64,000 bases of DNA from Isoetes taiwanensis (taxonomy: Eukaryota; Streptophyta; Lycopodiopsida; Isoetales; Isoetaceae): assembly GCA_021234155.1 (NCBI GenBank), contig JAJEKV010000002.1, positions 3,738,586 through 3,802,585 on the forward strand, in the 5' to 3' direction. The notes under the pieces are model-generated. The model had not been told where the DNA came from. It made no database searches and was given only the letters and a program-made list of their open reading frames with translations. Of the stretch, positions 1 to 11,249 are shown one piece after another (the stretch's first letter is position 1; each line of letters begins with the position of its first letter). A program made the translations under genes and the position numbers.

Positions 1-1300
1 GTGACTTTGGCGAGCCCGGCTTTGTGTTCCTTGCACTCTGATCAAACCATTGATTACGCGGGGAAGGTTGTGTTCTTGAGGTTCACGGCGGGCTTATCCC
101 AAAGCACCTCTTCGCCAGCGAGTCCTAACATCATCACCGGCTGCCTGCTGCTCTAGTGTAGGATATTGCAAAATTTCTGCCAGTGTCATCTATAAGCATC
201 CGGGCATAAGCCCCCGCATGTTCATAATCCAATCGCAATGAGGCATGTGAGGAGTTGTTGCACCGGGTTCGCACAAACCCGCCAAGCCAACTTCAAAGGC
301 AAATGGTAAGTGGTCCGAAGTCGATCTCTTCATCCCGATTAGTTGTTCCCCACCGAAAGTGCTTTGATGACATGCATATCCCGCCGGGCACCAACACATA
401 GTCCATCACACTAGATCCACCCCCGGTTTTCCTGCATGCAAGTGCTTTTGGGTGGAAGGCCACCCGTGCCCATTGCAGCATTACCAGTCAAAGATACCGG
501 CAGAGCAAAAGCAACTGGCCGACCATAGCGCGTGGACTGATTGTCATCCGATGTCCGTAATAAGCTCCTTCCGCAGACGCAACTACAATATATCATCGAT
601 CAAGGGATCAAATCTCATGGGTTGTTCTATCCCTGCATGCGTCGTATGACACCGCCCAACCGCTTATCTTTAAGATGTCATCATATAGATTGACATAGGG
701 GTCCAGCCTATCCACATCCGGAGTGGGTGTGATAGAAGTTGCTTTCGCATGTGGAAAGTAGCAGTGCCGCCACAAAGAGGGGTCTCTTTGCGCGGCTTTT
801 GTACACGCACCCACAAAATAGGTTGTGCTTGTCTGTCTTGAACAAGGGAGATTGATTGTGCCAAGGTTGTTCGGGTAGTAGCAGGCAACCCCCCTTTCTG
901 TGCAATCATTGAAGATTGAGTAGTCTTTGGTATCCCGCAAGCCTGCATCCTGCGGTCCCGCATGCTCCCATGTTTCCATGAGGAAGATGAGATCCATGTC
1001 TCGCAACCGAAGTTGAGACTATCTCCCTTCGCCATGGGAAGCCCCTCGACAATTCGTGGAGACCATGCAGGGCACAATTCCTATTTGTTGGCAAAGCAGG
1101 TGGGGATTCAATGGCGGCAATGGAAGAAGGGCGTAGGGAAGCAGTACCGAGATGTGCGAGCAATAGAAGGTGAGGCAACTTTGAGCAGTATGCGCACTGT
1201 AGAAGCGGCGCAAAGGCCCGGCCAAAGGTCGGCCGAGGGTTAGCAAGATTCGTGAGCAAAGAATCGGCGCCCGGAAATTTGCATCTTGCCCCAAATCGGG
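1..1300 (-). mobile_element. LINE copy A, endonuclease part of ORF2 (decayed, cut by window edge)
   Basis: Read on the minus strand, a frame at 1006-608 begins with LIFLMETWEHAG, the usual start of a LINE apurinic-like endonuclease. Further down, near positions 10-60, comes a stretch like NPWFDQSARN, the linker between endonuclease and reverse transcriptase. The stretch around 640-760 (CTATCACACCCACTC and its surroundings) recurs almost unchanged at 18680-18770 in LINE copy B, so both belong to one family. The reverse transcriptase would lie beyond the left edge. The frame is broken many times, so this is a fossil. Family: non-LTR retrotransposon of L1-like organisation (inference). Confidence 0.65.
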
Positions 1301-2760
1301 CCTTTGGGCTCCCTCCTTCATGTAATGCTTTTAACTTTGGCCAACTCGCGGATCAGGGTCTTCTTTGGTTGGCCTAGGTCGCCCCTCTACAACATATTGT
1401 ATGCCTTTAGTCGCGCTAATTCTTACCTCCCGGGCGCAGATGGCCGTTTTCACTTGGCGATCTCAGATTGAATGTGACCACCACCGTATGGTTCCCCGGG
1501 TGGCCGGACGCCACATGCCTCACCAGCTAATGTTTACCGGCATGGGGAATGTCATTCGAAAGCAAGAATCAACATTTGGAGCCGGTTAATGAGGTCCTCC
1601 CCGCGCTTCTCGTCAGCCACGCATCACCACACATTGTGGCTTTCTCCCTCTCGCCTCTGGAGCTTCTCGACCGTTGGTCAATTCTTCCCTCCTGCACAAC
1701 AGAGTTGTTTGTCGCCGACGGAGCATAGGTCGGGCCTACACGGGGGCGGGTGGTATGGAGCGCTTGGGGTGCAAGATTGGGATCGCCCCGGCCGACGCTT
1801 TCGCGCACTCTTAAGCAGGTGGGAATGCCGCGGGCCTGGGTGATAGTGGTCTCTCCTCCTCCTCGGCTTCGAGCTTAGCTCCTCGCTGAAATTGTTGTCG
1901 CCTTGTCAATTCACGATGCACCGCTGCAATTGCTCATGAACGTCGCGATTGAGGCCCTTTGCCTTGTTCAAGAATGGCTGCCCTCGCCTCCTCGCGATCT
2001 TCCGATCTTGGGCCGCGGAGCTATGCTCCAGCTCGCGTTTAGAGTCCAAAGATAGGGTTCATTGCGCGATGAGGCCACTTCTTGTGTCTCGACCCTACTT
2101 TGAAGGGCTCACACAATTGTGGCTCTCTCTTCAAAAGCGACATTCGACTTTTCGCGATCACAAGCAGCCTCCTCCTCGACCGATCGGCTGGAGATGGTTA
2201 CCATTGTCTCCTGCTCAACACATTGCTTGTCCCGTGGTCATGGTTTCCATGGCGGTGTACAAGGAATCTATGCGCCTGCATGTCGCCAGAAGACTCTTCT
2301 TATCCCTCTGCCTTTCCCGAGTGCACTAGGCGAAGGCCATCTTCCAGTGTCAGATGCGGGTCTCCATGCTGGAAACACGTTGTTTTTCAAGATACCGCCT
2401 TTGATAACAATTTGGGTGTGGAGGCCCATTTCCTCGCCAAGCAAGCACTGAGCTTATTTGCCCTCTGCCATTGCTTGAACCTCGCTTCCGTGCTCCTCAA
2501 CCACCGGGTTTGGTGGTGGTGAAGCACGATAATGCTTTGCCGCTAGGCTAGAGTATCCGCCATATGCCCGCCGAGAGCTATGCTTGTTGCACGCAGACTT
2601 TGCCCGCTTCTTTTTCGGTGTGCACTGGCCAATTTTGCCGTCATCCTACCGCGATTGGGAATGGCATCTATGTACTCTCCCAAAGAGAAGTTTTGCCGCC
2701 ATGTTCAAGGGGCTTAGGTAGAGGGGATCACCAGACGCACCATCCACATGCATATCTGTG
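1301..2760 (-). mobile_element. probable 5' part of LINE copy A (ORF1-like region)
   Basis: This GC-rich stretch lies directly upstream of the copy A endonuclease on the same strand. Its minus-strand translations are rich in Arg, Glu and Gln (for example EEARAAILEQGKGLN near 1990) and are broken by frequent stops. That is what a decayed coiled-coil ORF1 would look like. No zinc knuckle or RRM is visible. Assignment rests on position and composition only. Confidence 0.35.
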
Positions 2761-2834
2761 GTGTTGATGAAGGGACGCAGGGCTCGTCCGGCTCTTCTAT
2801 CAATCGGAGGTGCCATGAATACGGTGTCACCCTA

Positions 2835-3290
2835 CGACGCTTTGTCCGAAAGCCTCCAAGCACTTTTGATGATGCACCACCTCCCGCCCTTTACGGCGCC
2901 CATCCGAAAGCTTCCACGCATCGGCAAAAGCGTGAAGCTTCCGCGCAAGAAGCAAGTGCGTGGCTCTTTCACCTTACGGACATCCGTCCCGAAAGTGTTC
3001 AAGTGCATAAATCAAGCGCCACCTCTAGTGCAACCTCTCGCCACCTTCGCACGCTTTGTCCGAAAGCCTCCAAGCACTTTGATGATGCATGCCTCGCCCT
3101 TTACAGACGCCCGTCAAAGCTTCCACGTCGTCGCGCAAAAGTGCTTCCAAGTGCAAGAAGCAAGTGCAGGCTCTTTCACCTTACGTATTACACCACCCTC
3201 AAGTGTTCAAGTGCATAAATCAAGCGACCTCTAGTGCAACCTCTCCACCTTACGGACGCTTTGTCCGAAATGAAAATAAGCAATGGTTTT
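2835..3290. repeat. tandem repeat, about 210-bp unit, two copies plus a partial third
   Basis: The block starting ACGCTTTGTCCGAAAGC recurs at about 2837, 3050 and 3257. Each is followed by CCAAGCAC, CTCTTTCACCTTACG and CAAGTGCATAAATCAAGCG in the same order. The array sits just outside the presumed 5' end of LINE copy A (which reads on minus), so the units could be promoter-bearing 5' UTR monomers. Long ORFs through the array simply follow the repeat. Confidence 0.75.
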
Positions 3291-3629
3291 TCCCCTTTAC
3301 ATCGGCCGCCCCAAGGCTTCAAAGATGTAAATGCTTTAAGCCAAGGTGATTGGATGGTATCACACCCTCCTCCGAATCCCGCCTTAAAATCGGTTGCAAA
3401 ACTTGTTGTTTTCTCCTCTCGATCTTAAGCTTAATATGTACAAAACCATATGTCTTTATAATCATCACGTAACAAGAATTCCAATGATATGCATTGCTCC
3501 CAAAACAGAGTCAGATCAATAGATATGAAGAAAAGTATATAGTGCTGAAAAAATCGAACAATGGAAACCCTAAAGCCAGCACTGAAAATCTGTTGTTTTT
3601 GCTCAAAATCCTCGTCTAAACATTAGCAA

Positions 3630-4270
3630 CATAAAATATCTTTGAAAGAACTCGAGAGCTTTCAAAAAGATATAAATTTCATGAGAAACCGAGTCACGAG
3701 AAAAGAGATATGAACAAAAATGTAATATGAACCACAAAGTGGTGGTGCAGGCTGTAAATCTGTTTTTGCTATGAAAACACCATTCAAACACATGCAAATC
3801 ACATACCTTCAGAAAGATCACCGAGGGAGCTTTCCAACGTGACAAATTTCAGCTGAAAAGGAGTTAAAATCTGCGGATACGATAGAAAATATGTGGACAA
3901 TACCACGAGCACTTCAGTGGTTTTTTTGCCCTCGATTTGCAGCCAGAAAGTTCGAGTTTTGCAGAGGAAAAATCATAGAAAACATATATAAATTATATAC
4001 CAATAGGAAGAAATCTGAGATGACTTTCCAACGCAATAAATTTCAGCAAAAAACGAGTCCTTAATCTCCGTGATATGATCAAAAGTGTTTGGGCAAAGAC
4101 CAAAGAAAGACTTCGTGGTTTTTGGGACCCCAATTTGCAGCCCGAGAATCTGTGTTTCTGATGTAAAATAATCAGTGAAACATATGCAAATCACATACCA
4201 ATAGAAAGAACTCGAGATGGCTTTCCAACGCAAACAGATTTCGCTGAAAACGGACTTCCCGATCTCCGCT
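3630..4270. repeat. degenerate tandem repeat, about four units of 170-200 bp
   Basis: The phrase CTTTCCAACG, preceded by AGAAAGAACTCGAGA-like text and followed by AAATTTCAG and GAAAACG-like text, recurs near 3830, 4024 and 4221, with a weaker copy near 3658. CACATACC and AATTTGCAGCC also recur in register. Units are well diverged. No coding function is seen. Confidence 0.6.
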
Positions 4271-6633
4271 ATGATTGAAAACGTGTGACCGGCTTTCAGA
4301 GTGCCTAGGGTTTCAGAAGAAGATGCCGAAGAGGCTACAGATATTGAAGCAAGAGAAATAATGGATTAATACTTTCCTCCTGCAACTCTGCAACTGGATG
4401 GGGAAAAAAAGCTAAGAAGTCCAAACCTGGAAGTTTTGATGAAGGAACCTTCTCAAGGTTTTTGTCCGGAGATGGTCAAAATCAGCCGATTATGGGCTCT
4501 CTAATCTAGGTCAGTGTCCCTGTTTGTGCCTGTTTGCAACCTGAAGGCAGGTGCCAAACATCCTTGAAAATCCCGAATCTGGTGATCGGATCATCACCTG
4601 TATGCCTGAGTTATTGCAAATTCATAAGATCAGGAAGATATCTTCATGGAACGAATCCAAACATCAAAACAGAGAAAGACCTGACCAAACAACGCAAAGA
4701 ATCTCAAAGACAGGTGCAGTCTACTCCTGCCAAATGCTCTTCTTGGCAAACTTTGGAAATGAAATCGGATACTGCCCATAACCGTGGCATATGCATGCCG
4801 AATCGGCTCGAATGAAAACCGAAGGTTGAATTGGAAAGGGAAAAATTGAAATCGAAATCATAGCCGAAAAAACATTTGGATTTTTAGAAATCGGATTTTT
4901 TTTTCGGCGGCCGAAAACCCACAAAATCTTAGGAAATCAATTAAAAAAAAATTCCAAAAACATTTTCCTCCAGACCGGGAAATCCCAAATTAACAAGATT
5001 GATTGATTGATAAGTCCATCATGATTTAACAATAAAACATTGCAGAGATCAGAAAGCTTCATCTTTGCATTAACTCTAACTTGAATGTCACATAGCTTTT
5101 GATGCTGTAACTAGCCGAACATAATAATTGATCCGCTTCTTCAATTCAATTGGCATGCGAAAAAGAAGATCAGGCATTTCATTAAGAAAATAGTAAACAA
5201 ATACAGTATTAAAGATTAAAAGAATACAAAAAGGCAAAATATTTGCATTGCATTAGATAAGAACAAAAGCACAAAATACAAGTTAGCATTTACATGGGAA
5301 TCTCATCTCATTAGGTTTAACGCTTCATGCATGGCTATTGTTATGGCACATTCTCAAGGTTGTGGCTCAGAGGATCTAAAGTTAGAACGCGGAAGCAAAA
5401 GCATGGCATGAAGCATAAAAGTTAAATTAAACCTTTGGAATGTTTTCCTTTCAATTAATTACATGAAATTTATCTCGGCGGCCAAGGCCGCCGTGAACAT
5501 TTCTCTTTAATAACTCCTCTATATTTTGGAAAGTTGGTTATTTTTTTGGAATTGTCTAATATCTATCATAACATCGATTTTCTTGGTATTTAATACGATT
5601 TTCAATATGGTATAGGGTAAATATTCTTTTTTGTTTCGCATATTAGTCTTCAGACCATGACTGATGGGATGAGCAGTGTAAGGATCAGTTGACCGAGCCT
5701 TGTATGTCTAGCAGAATCAACCTTGTCCCGAGCCTTGTATGTTTGGCAGATTAACCTTGTTTGTTAGCTGGAGACTTTCATCCAGATTTTGTATTCTAAT
5801 TCGGCATTCTACCTGTTGCTATTTTTCTTTATTTGTTGTAGCAACAGGGATTCTCAAGATTCGCATGCCCTTTTCTTATAAATCTATGGACATGGACGCT
5901 CATTCAAGACAAAAGATCAGATGATTTACTACCCTCGTCTTCAACGATTCTTTTGGAACTCTTGTCATCATGTAAAATTGACACATACTACATATTCGAT
6001 GCTTATATAACTTTTGAATAATGTTCGAGCTTTTGAATAATTTTTTGTTCCTAGAAATCGACACTTTTGTGAATGTGCAGTAGACTAACATAGTTGTTAT
6101 TTTGCAGATTAACCATAATGGAATGAAGAAATAAAATAAGTTGGTTATGGCACACTACCAAAGCTGATGTAAGGGCAAGAGGGCAAAAACAAACTGGATA
6201 TTATATTCTTCATTTGTTAAGAAGGAATATCCTTTAATAAGGGATAGGAAGTAGTTGAAATGTAATTGTTAACAATTATAATATGCAAACACCAGAGAAC
6301 AAGGAAGTGGAAATCATGAACACATTATAAAAAATGGCTTCAATGTTGTATCACATCAGTGGTACCATTACTGGTATGAAGAAGCCAAATCCATAGCTTG
6401 GAAGAAGCTTGTAATTTATTTGATAAATCCTGGGCTTGGAGTGTTTTGGAAATACATAGGTTCATTTTTTTTAAGCATCGTTTAAATATATGGCAACGGA
6501 GAGATAGTGCAGTGCAGCTGTAAGTGGTCAGCAAGGCTACATTATCTTAGGTATGGACATCTATAGAGATGTACATCAACTCCCTACACAATTTCCAAGG
6601 CCTCAAAGGGGCCAAAAACGTCTTAATTTAATA
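4271..6633. other. AT-rich intergenic stretch
   Basis: No coding region could be supported on either strand; all open frames are short and have no recognisable motif. It contains one copy of a GC-palindrome repeat at 5465-5507, listed separately. Confidence 0.5.
5465..5507 (+). repeat. dispersed GC-palindrome motif, copy 1 of 3
   Basis: GAAATTTATC is followed by an imperfect palindrome CGGCGGCCAAGGCCGCCG and then GAACATTTCTCTT. Near-identical copies occur at 42831-42873 (+) and 59831-59866 (-). The GC core stands out sharply in AT-rich surroundings. Confidence 0.7.
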
Positions 6634-7046
6634 CAAACCATTACATCCAACATCTTTAAATTAAGATATCCCTGAAACCCCTTTTGGTTTGGGTGCATGC
6701 ATATTTCACACTGGGGGTGATGTTGGATAGCGAGAGCCCCTTTTGTACTATCTAAAACTGTATAATACATATACAAAATCTTTACCATTTTGTACATTGC
6801 CTTAAACCTTTAGTATTTTGAAACCTCGTCATACAACATATTAAAACTTGTACATGCATACCCCACAAAAAAAAAAATAGCTATCTAGTGTCTAGATCGA
6901 GGAATAACTTGCAAATATGCCCATCCAATAACTCTCGATGCCCAGAGTCACCCCCATGTCCAGAGTCACCCCCATGTGAATATGCACCCAAACTAAAAAG
7001 GGTTTCAGGGGGATTTTAATCTAAGGGTGTTGCATGTAATGGTTTG
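6634..7046. mobile_element. foldback MITE with long terminal inverted repeats
   Basis: The left arm (6634 to about 6745) starts CAAACCATTACATCCAACA. The right arm (about 6925-7046), read in reverse complement, starts CAAACCATTACATGCAACA. The arms stay alignable for about 110 bp, including CCCTGAAACCCC, TTTGGGTGCAT and TGGGGGTGA. The right arm carries a short internal tandem duplication around CAGAGTCACCCCCATGT. The middle is AT-rich and non-coding. No convincing target duplication was found, so the superfamily is open. Confidence 0.7.
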
Positions 7047-7318
7047 CACAAAAGAAATTATTTGTTCGAATTGTCTATTTTGCAATGGTGCAAAAGATGT
7101 TCTTGAACATGCAAGACTTGAATCTTCATTTCTACAATAATAATTATGCCTACGTAAATTCATTAAAGACGATGTTGTACATATTTCTACTTGCAGAAGA
7201 TACTATGTCTTTTTGCATGCATTGTAATACATGAATGTTATATTTTGCACGACTGTTGGTATCATCGAACAGTGGGTCTAATGAGATCATTTTAAACATA
7301 GGTCCAAAATAGGGCAAC

Positions 7319-7439
7319 TGATATGGTCTATGGGGTATGGTATAAAGCCTGGAAAGGTTGGGACCCATTGGATAACGATTTCCTTGAAGGATCTGCCCTT
7401 TGATGTGTTAGTTATCACTAGAGCTGTTAGTGCGTAACA
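7319..7439 (+). repeat. TRIM 5' LTR
   Basis: 121-bp direct repeat, TG...CA ends, directly followed by the primer-binding site. Confidence 0.85.
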
Positions 7440-7458
7440 TTTGGTATCAGAGCCAAGG
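7440..7458 (+). promoter_or_regulatory. TRIM primer-binding site (initiator tRNA-Met)
   Basis: TTTGGTATCAGAGCCAAGG contains the canonical complement of the tRNA-iMet 3' end. The following bases (GGTTTCAATTCCT) still resemble the complement of the tRNA T-arm. Confidence 0.8.
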
Positions 7459-7527
7459 TTTCAATTCCTCATGGCAACATTGGTGTGTTCATGCTTGAGG
7501 GCAAGCGTCTTGAGGAAGGGGAGGAAT

Positions 7528-7648
7528 TGATATGGTCTATGGGGTATGGGATAAAGCCTAGAAAGGTTGGGGCCCATTGGATAATGATTTCCTTGAAGGA
7601 TCCGCCCTTTGATGTGTAGTTTATTACTAGAGGTGCTAGTGCATAACA
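7528..7648 (+). repeat. TRIM 3' LTR
   Basis: 121-bp partner of 7319-7439, preceded by a purine-rich tract and not followed by a primer site. Confidence 0.85.
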
Positions 7649-8429
7649 AGAACAAAGTCATAATGGCAAGAAATGGAGAACTGTACTTAGTAAAGGAATG
7701 TTTAGGTACATGCTAATGGAGAAATAATGGACTATAGTTTGGGTTGCTTTTGAGCACATGCATGTTGTGGGAGGCTCTGGTGCCATCATTAGTCAGTATT
7801 CATAGTCAAATATCGAATTTTGTTATAACATAAATAGAAAGGCTAATTCTTGCTTAACAATGATGCCCAACAATTCTTGCACCATCTCTAGATGTTATTA
7901 ATTATTATGTTGCCTTTATAGTTACAAGTTTCTAAAACATGTTATATGAAATCAAATTAATAACATACAAAAATATAAACAAGGTGCAAAGACAGGGATT
8001 GGTCCACACATAGATATGATTGAAAATGGACATTTTGATTAGAAGCATTTGTATGTGACAGGTTGCTTGAAAGAAACAAAGGAAAAAAGGCAAGTCAGCC
8101 GATTTCATTTGAATTATTGTGATATATATTTAATCAAGATCAACAACATATAGTTGGGACAAAAAAAACATTAAAATCAAAATTTGTTGAGTTTTCTCGT
8201 TTTTCTACAGTTTTTGCATCTTTTGCCCACATTTTATTTTGACACTCTTTTGCATGGATTTTGTGTGTTTGTACTACAATCTTGTTTCTTCCTTATCATT
8301 ACACGTTTTTAAGAATAGAATGGGTTTTGTCTTCCATGGAGAACATTCAGCCTATGGGGCCCAATGAAGGAGCGCAACAGACTTACTATTCTGGATTGAA
8401 AAACCCTCGTCCCGAAGGGTTTTCAAGGG
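7649..8429. other. AT-rich intergenic stretch
   Basis: No gene, RNA or clear repeat could be recognised on either strand. Confidence 0.5.
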
Positions 8430-10725
8430 AAAATCCATGGCAATAATAAGAGTGACCTCAAACTGAACAAATATACATCATGAAATATGTATACACATGT
8501 CAGGTATGTGTTCGAGGACATAGCTGTTCCTACATATCCATGACCTCCTGAAGATATGATCCCATCATCCATATGGAAGCCGTGCTCAATATCACATATA
8601 CCAGCCGGCCAGCCTGACCAACTCAGCATAGCGTGTCCAGACTTGATCATACACTAGACAACCTTGAAGGGTATGTCATTCATCCTCAATGGCTCCCAAT
8701 TGGCAGCATTGACAAAGCCTATCCTGAGGCTCCACAATCCATCTGTCTGTCTCGATTCAAAGACGATGTGCACCTATGCGAATCAAGGCAATAAGTCTGT
8801 GCTTTTTCATAGGCAAATGGGGTGCAGATATTGTGGAGTCCATTCCAATGTGGGGTTTATGTGGCACTGCTAGTATATTGTCTTAACCTATTCAAGAGCG
8901 TTGGCATCCCAGAGTTTGATAAGGAAGAAAGCGTCAAAGTATTGCCTCAAGCTATGGAGATGTCTTTGTTTGTACTTATATGCACCTGTGCTCTCGCACA
9001 TCCCATCTGGCGAGCCACTGAACTCTCTTTTCCCTTTAGCAGGCTTTGAGGCACTACGGCCCCATTGCCATGATATAAGCTAGGTTATGGAGACCAGCAT
9101 CGTCCATACTGACCACTTTCTCAAAGTAGATGATGTGGTGATCAAAGGCGACCCTTTGAAGGGGCAAGAAATCTGTCTCCTATCACAAGATTTGATATAG
9201 GATCGTGGATTTCACCCCAAATGTCTGTGCTAAGGAGACTTTCAGCACCTGCTCCAAGTCATTCCATCTGCATTGCATATAGTGCCCTCCAGCCCACTGT
9301 CACTGCCAGATGGAAGTGTCCCAGTACATAGTAGAAGGAAACTCGACTTCCAAATATTTGTAGGCGGGTGTCACTTCCACACTTTGCCCCCCGGTAACTA
9401 AAGAAGGGGGCTTTCAGTTGATGTGAGGATGATATGAGGACTACCTTAGTGTTGGCAGGTTGACGCGCATGTCAGTCGCCTGGCAGAACATGTCTAGGGC
9501 ATCGAGATGGCGTTGCATGTCTGGAGTGTAAGCTAGGAGGTCCGCATCATCAGCATATATTAGCTCTTGATGATCTGATGCAAAGGGTGAGATCTATCGC
9601 TCACATTATCAGCAAGCCAACTCTCCAGCTGATCAATGTAAATCCCAAATAGTATTGGAGAGAGAGGGCATCCTTGTGGGATCCCGATACTACTATCGAA
9701 TGGTTGGCTTGTCGGCTGCACCTGGCCTGAGCATGTCTCATATAGCCTGTAAACTACATTCTGCAGATCTGCAGGAACCTCCAACTGTCGCAGTTTTGCC
9801 CATAGCTTTTCCTGAGGCACAGTGTCAAAGGTCTTGGCGAAGTCCATCTTGTTGGGGGTTCCTGCTGTCTTCAACCAAAGTTCGCAGTATAAAGAGTGAT
9901 TGATGGTTGAGTGTCGGGGCTTGAATCCTCTCTGGGTGAGGGCGTGCACCTCTGCTGCCTCTGCCCAACTCATCAACAACTGCTCGAGAATACCAGCTCG
10001 TAGTTTTGCAAACACCGAACTGACCATGATTATTCAATAATTGGCTGGGCAGTGCATGTCACCTGCCTTGTAGATGGAAACAACTCTGCTAGTGGCCCAT
10101 TGTGGGGAACCATCATGTAACGCCCTGTTGAGCAAGGCGGTTAGTATCAGTACTATGGATGGACCTGGCCCCTTGAGCAATTATGCCTGCATATCATCCA
10201 GGTATGGTGCTTTTCCATTGGCAAGACGTTGTAAGCCCTGGTCCATGTAGGCCTCCATGATTTCTAGCGCCGGGCCTTCTTCTGGGGGTAATGCTACTTG
10301 TGCACCCTGAGGATCATATAGATGCTGCAAGCATTACTCTTACTGCATGAGAGTGATGTTCACTACAGTTTGTGCTGGCTTTTTGAGCATCCTTCCCCAG
10401 AAGGTCCTGGAATGACGGTCCAGGAGGTAGAACATTTCCCTTTGATGTGCTGCGATGTACCTGGCTTTCTTAGCCTTAAGGAAAATGTGGTACTGTCTGA
10501 CCACATTTGGGCGTAGAGCAGGGTCTGTGACCTTGCAGAGTCAGCATTTGTGTTTGCACTCAGCATCAAACCACTGGTTACATGGGAAGGTTGTGGTCTC
10601 CAAAGTTGCAGGAGCACTAAAATGAAGCTCTGGGTCTATCTCATTGCTCGATTGCCCAGGAGACATGTTATCTACTTGTGGTCAATATGTGCCACCCTTC
10701 TCTTTTAAGGGTTGATGTTGGGTTA
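8430..10725 (-). mobile_element. LINE copy C, 5'-truncated, reverse transcriptase and 3' part (decayed)
   Basis: The best-kept frame (10027-9560, minus) carries successive reverse-transcriptase motifs: RGFKPRHST, MDFAKTFDTVP (usual KAFDTV), and GIPQGCPLSPILFGIYIDQ. The YADD motif follows as LIYADDADLLAYTPDMQRHL at about 9560-9500 in a shifted frame. Upstream (10620-10360) lies the linker region with NQWFDAECK, also found in LINE copies A and B. Downstream, to about 8430, come decayed C-terminal remains. The element ends abruptly near 10725 with no endonuclease, as expected for incomplete reverse transcription. Several frameshifts and stops make it non-functional. Clade not determined. Confidence 0.85.
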
Positions 10726-11249
10726 AAACATGGCTTTAAATTTTATAGAAATGGACTCTTAAATTGCATTATGGTAACTACCACATAAATGTTGTTAGAA
10801 TGAGTAACGCAATTTGGCACAATTATAACAAAAAAAGGTATGCTTACAATGCGGAAGGTCGTCTACATGCTCATATTGCTCATATAATGCTCTAGAACTC
10901 AAATCTCATTCTAGAACAAACTCATTATACCAAATTCATCATCCTAATAGGTTTACATGCATTTTCTTATTTGCTCTCCATGTGTACTTAGCAGTTTCAA
11001 AAAGATGCACAGGAAGTGGTATTTAGCTTTCTATACACTGTTGTGGCGTGTTATGAGTAGATACAAGATAGATAATGATGGGATGACTAAAGACTACTCT
11101 ATAGTTCAGCTTCATAAGTAACTAGATGTGGCATAGGACTCGTCAAAAGTACTTATTAATGATGTTGCTGATTGTTACCACATGCAAGAAATAATGGAAT
11201 GGATAATGATGATACCATCCCCGATGGACATGTCCTCGGCCCGAACTCT
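10726..11249. other. intergenic stretch
   Basis: Nothing recognisable on either strand. Confidence 0.45.

Larger units (their letters stand above)
7319..7648 (+). mobile_element. TRIM (terminal-repeat retrotransposon in miniature), looks whole
   Basis: Two direct repeats of exactly 121 bp (7319-7439 and 7528-7648), each starting TGATATGG and ending TAACA, flank an 88-bp interior. The interior opens with a tRNA-Met-type primer site, TGGTATCAGAGCC at 7442, and closes with a purine tract (GAGGAAGGGGAGGAA) right before the second repeat. That is the full non-coding plan of an LTR element with no room for genes. By eye the LTRs differ at about 12 of 121 positions (about 90% identity), so the insertion is moderately old. 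Flanking 5-mers GCAAC and AGAAC match only partly. Mobility would depend on proteins of another element. Confidence 0.85.

Noticed and set aside
2835-4270. CRISPR-like array
   Set aside because: Units are 170-210 bp and diverge along their whole length, with no short identical repeat and unique spacer pattern; the host is eukaryotic.
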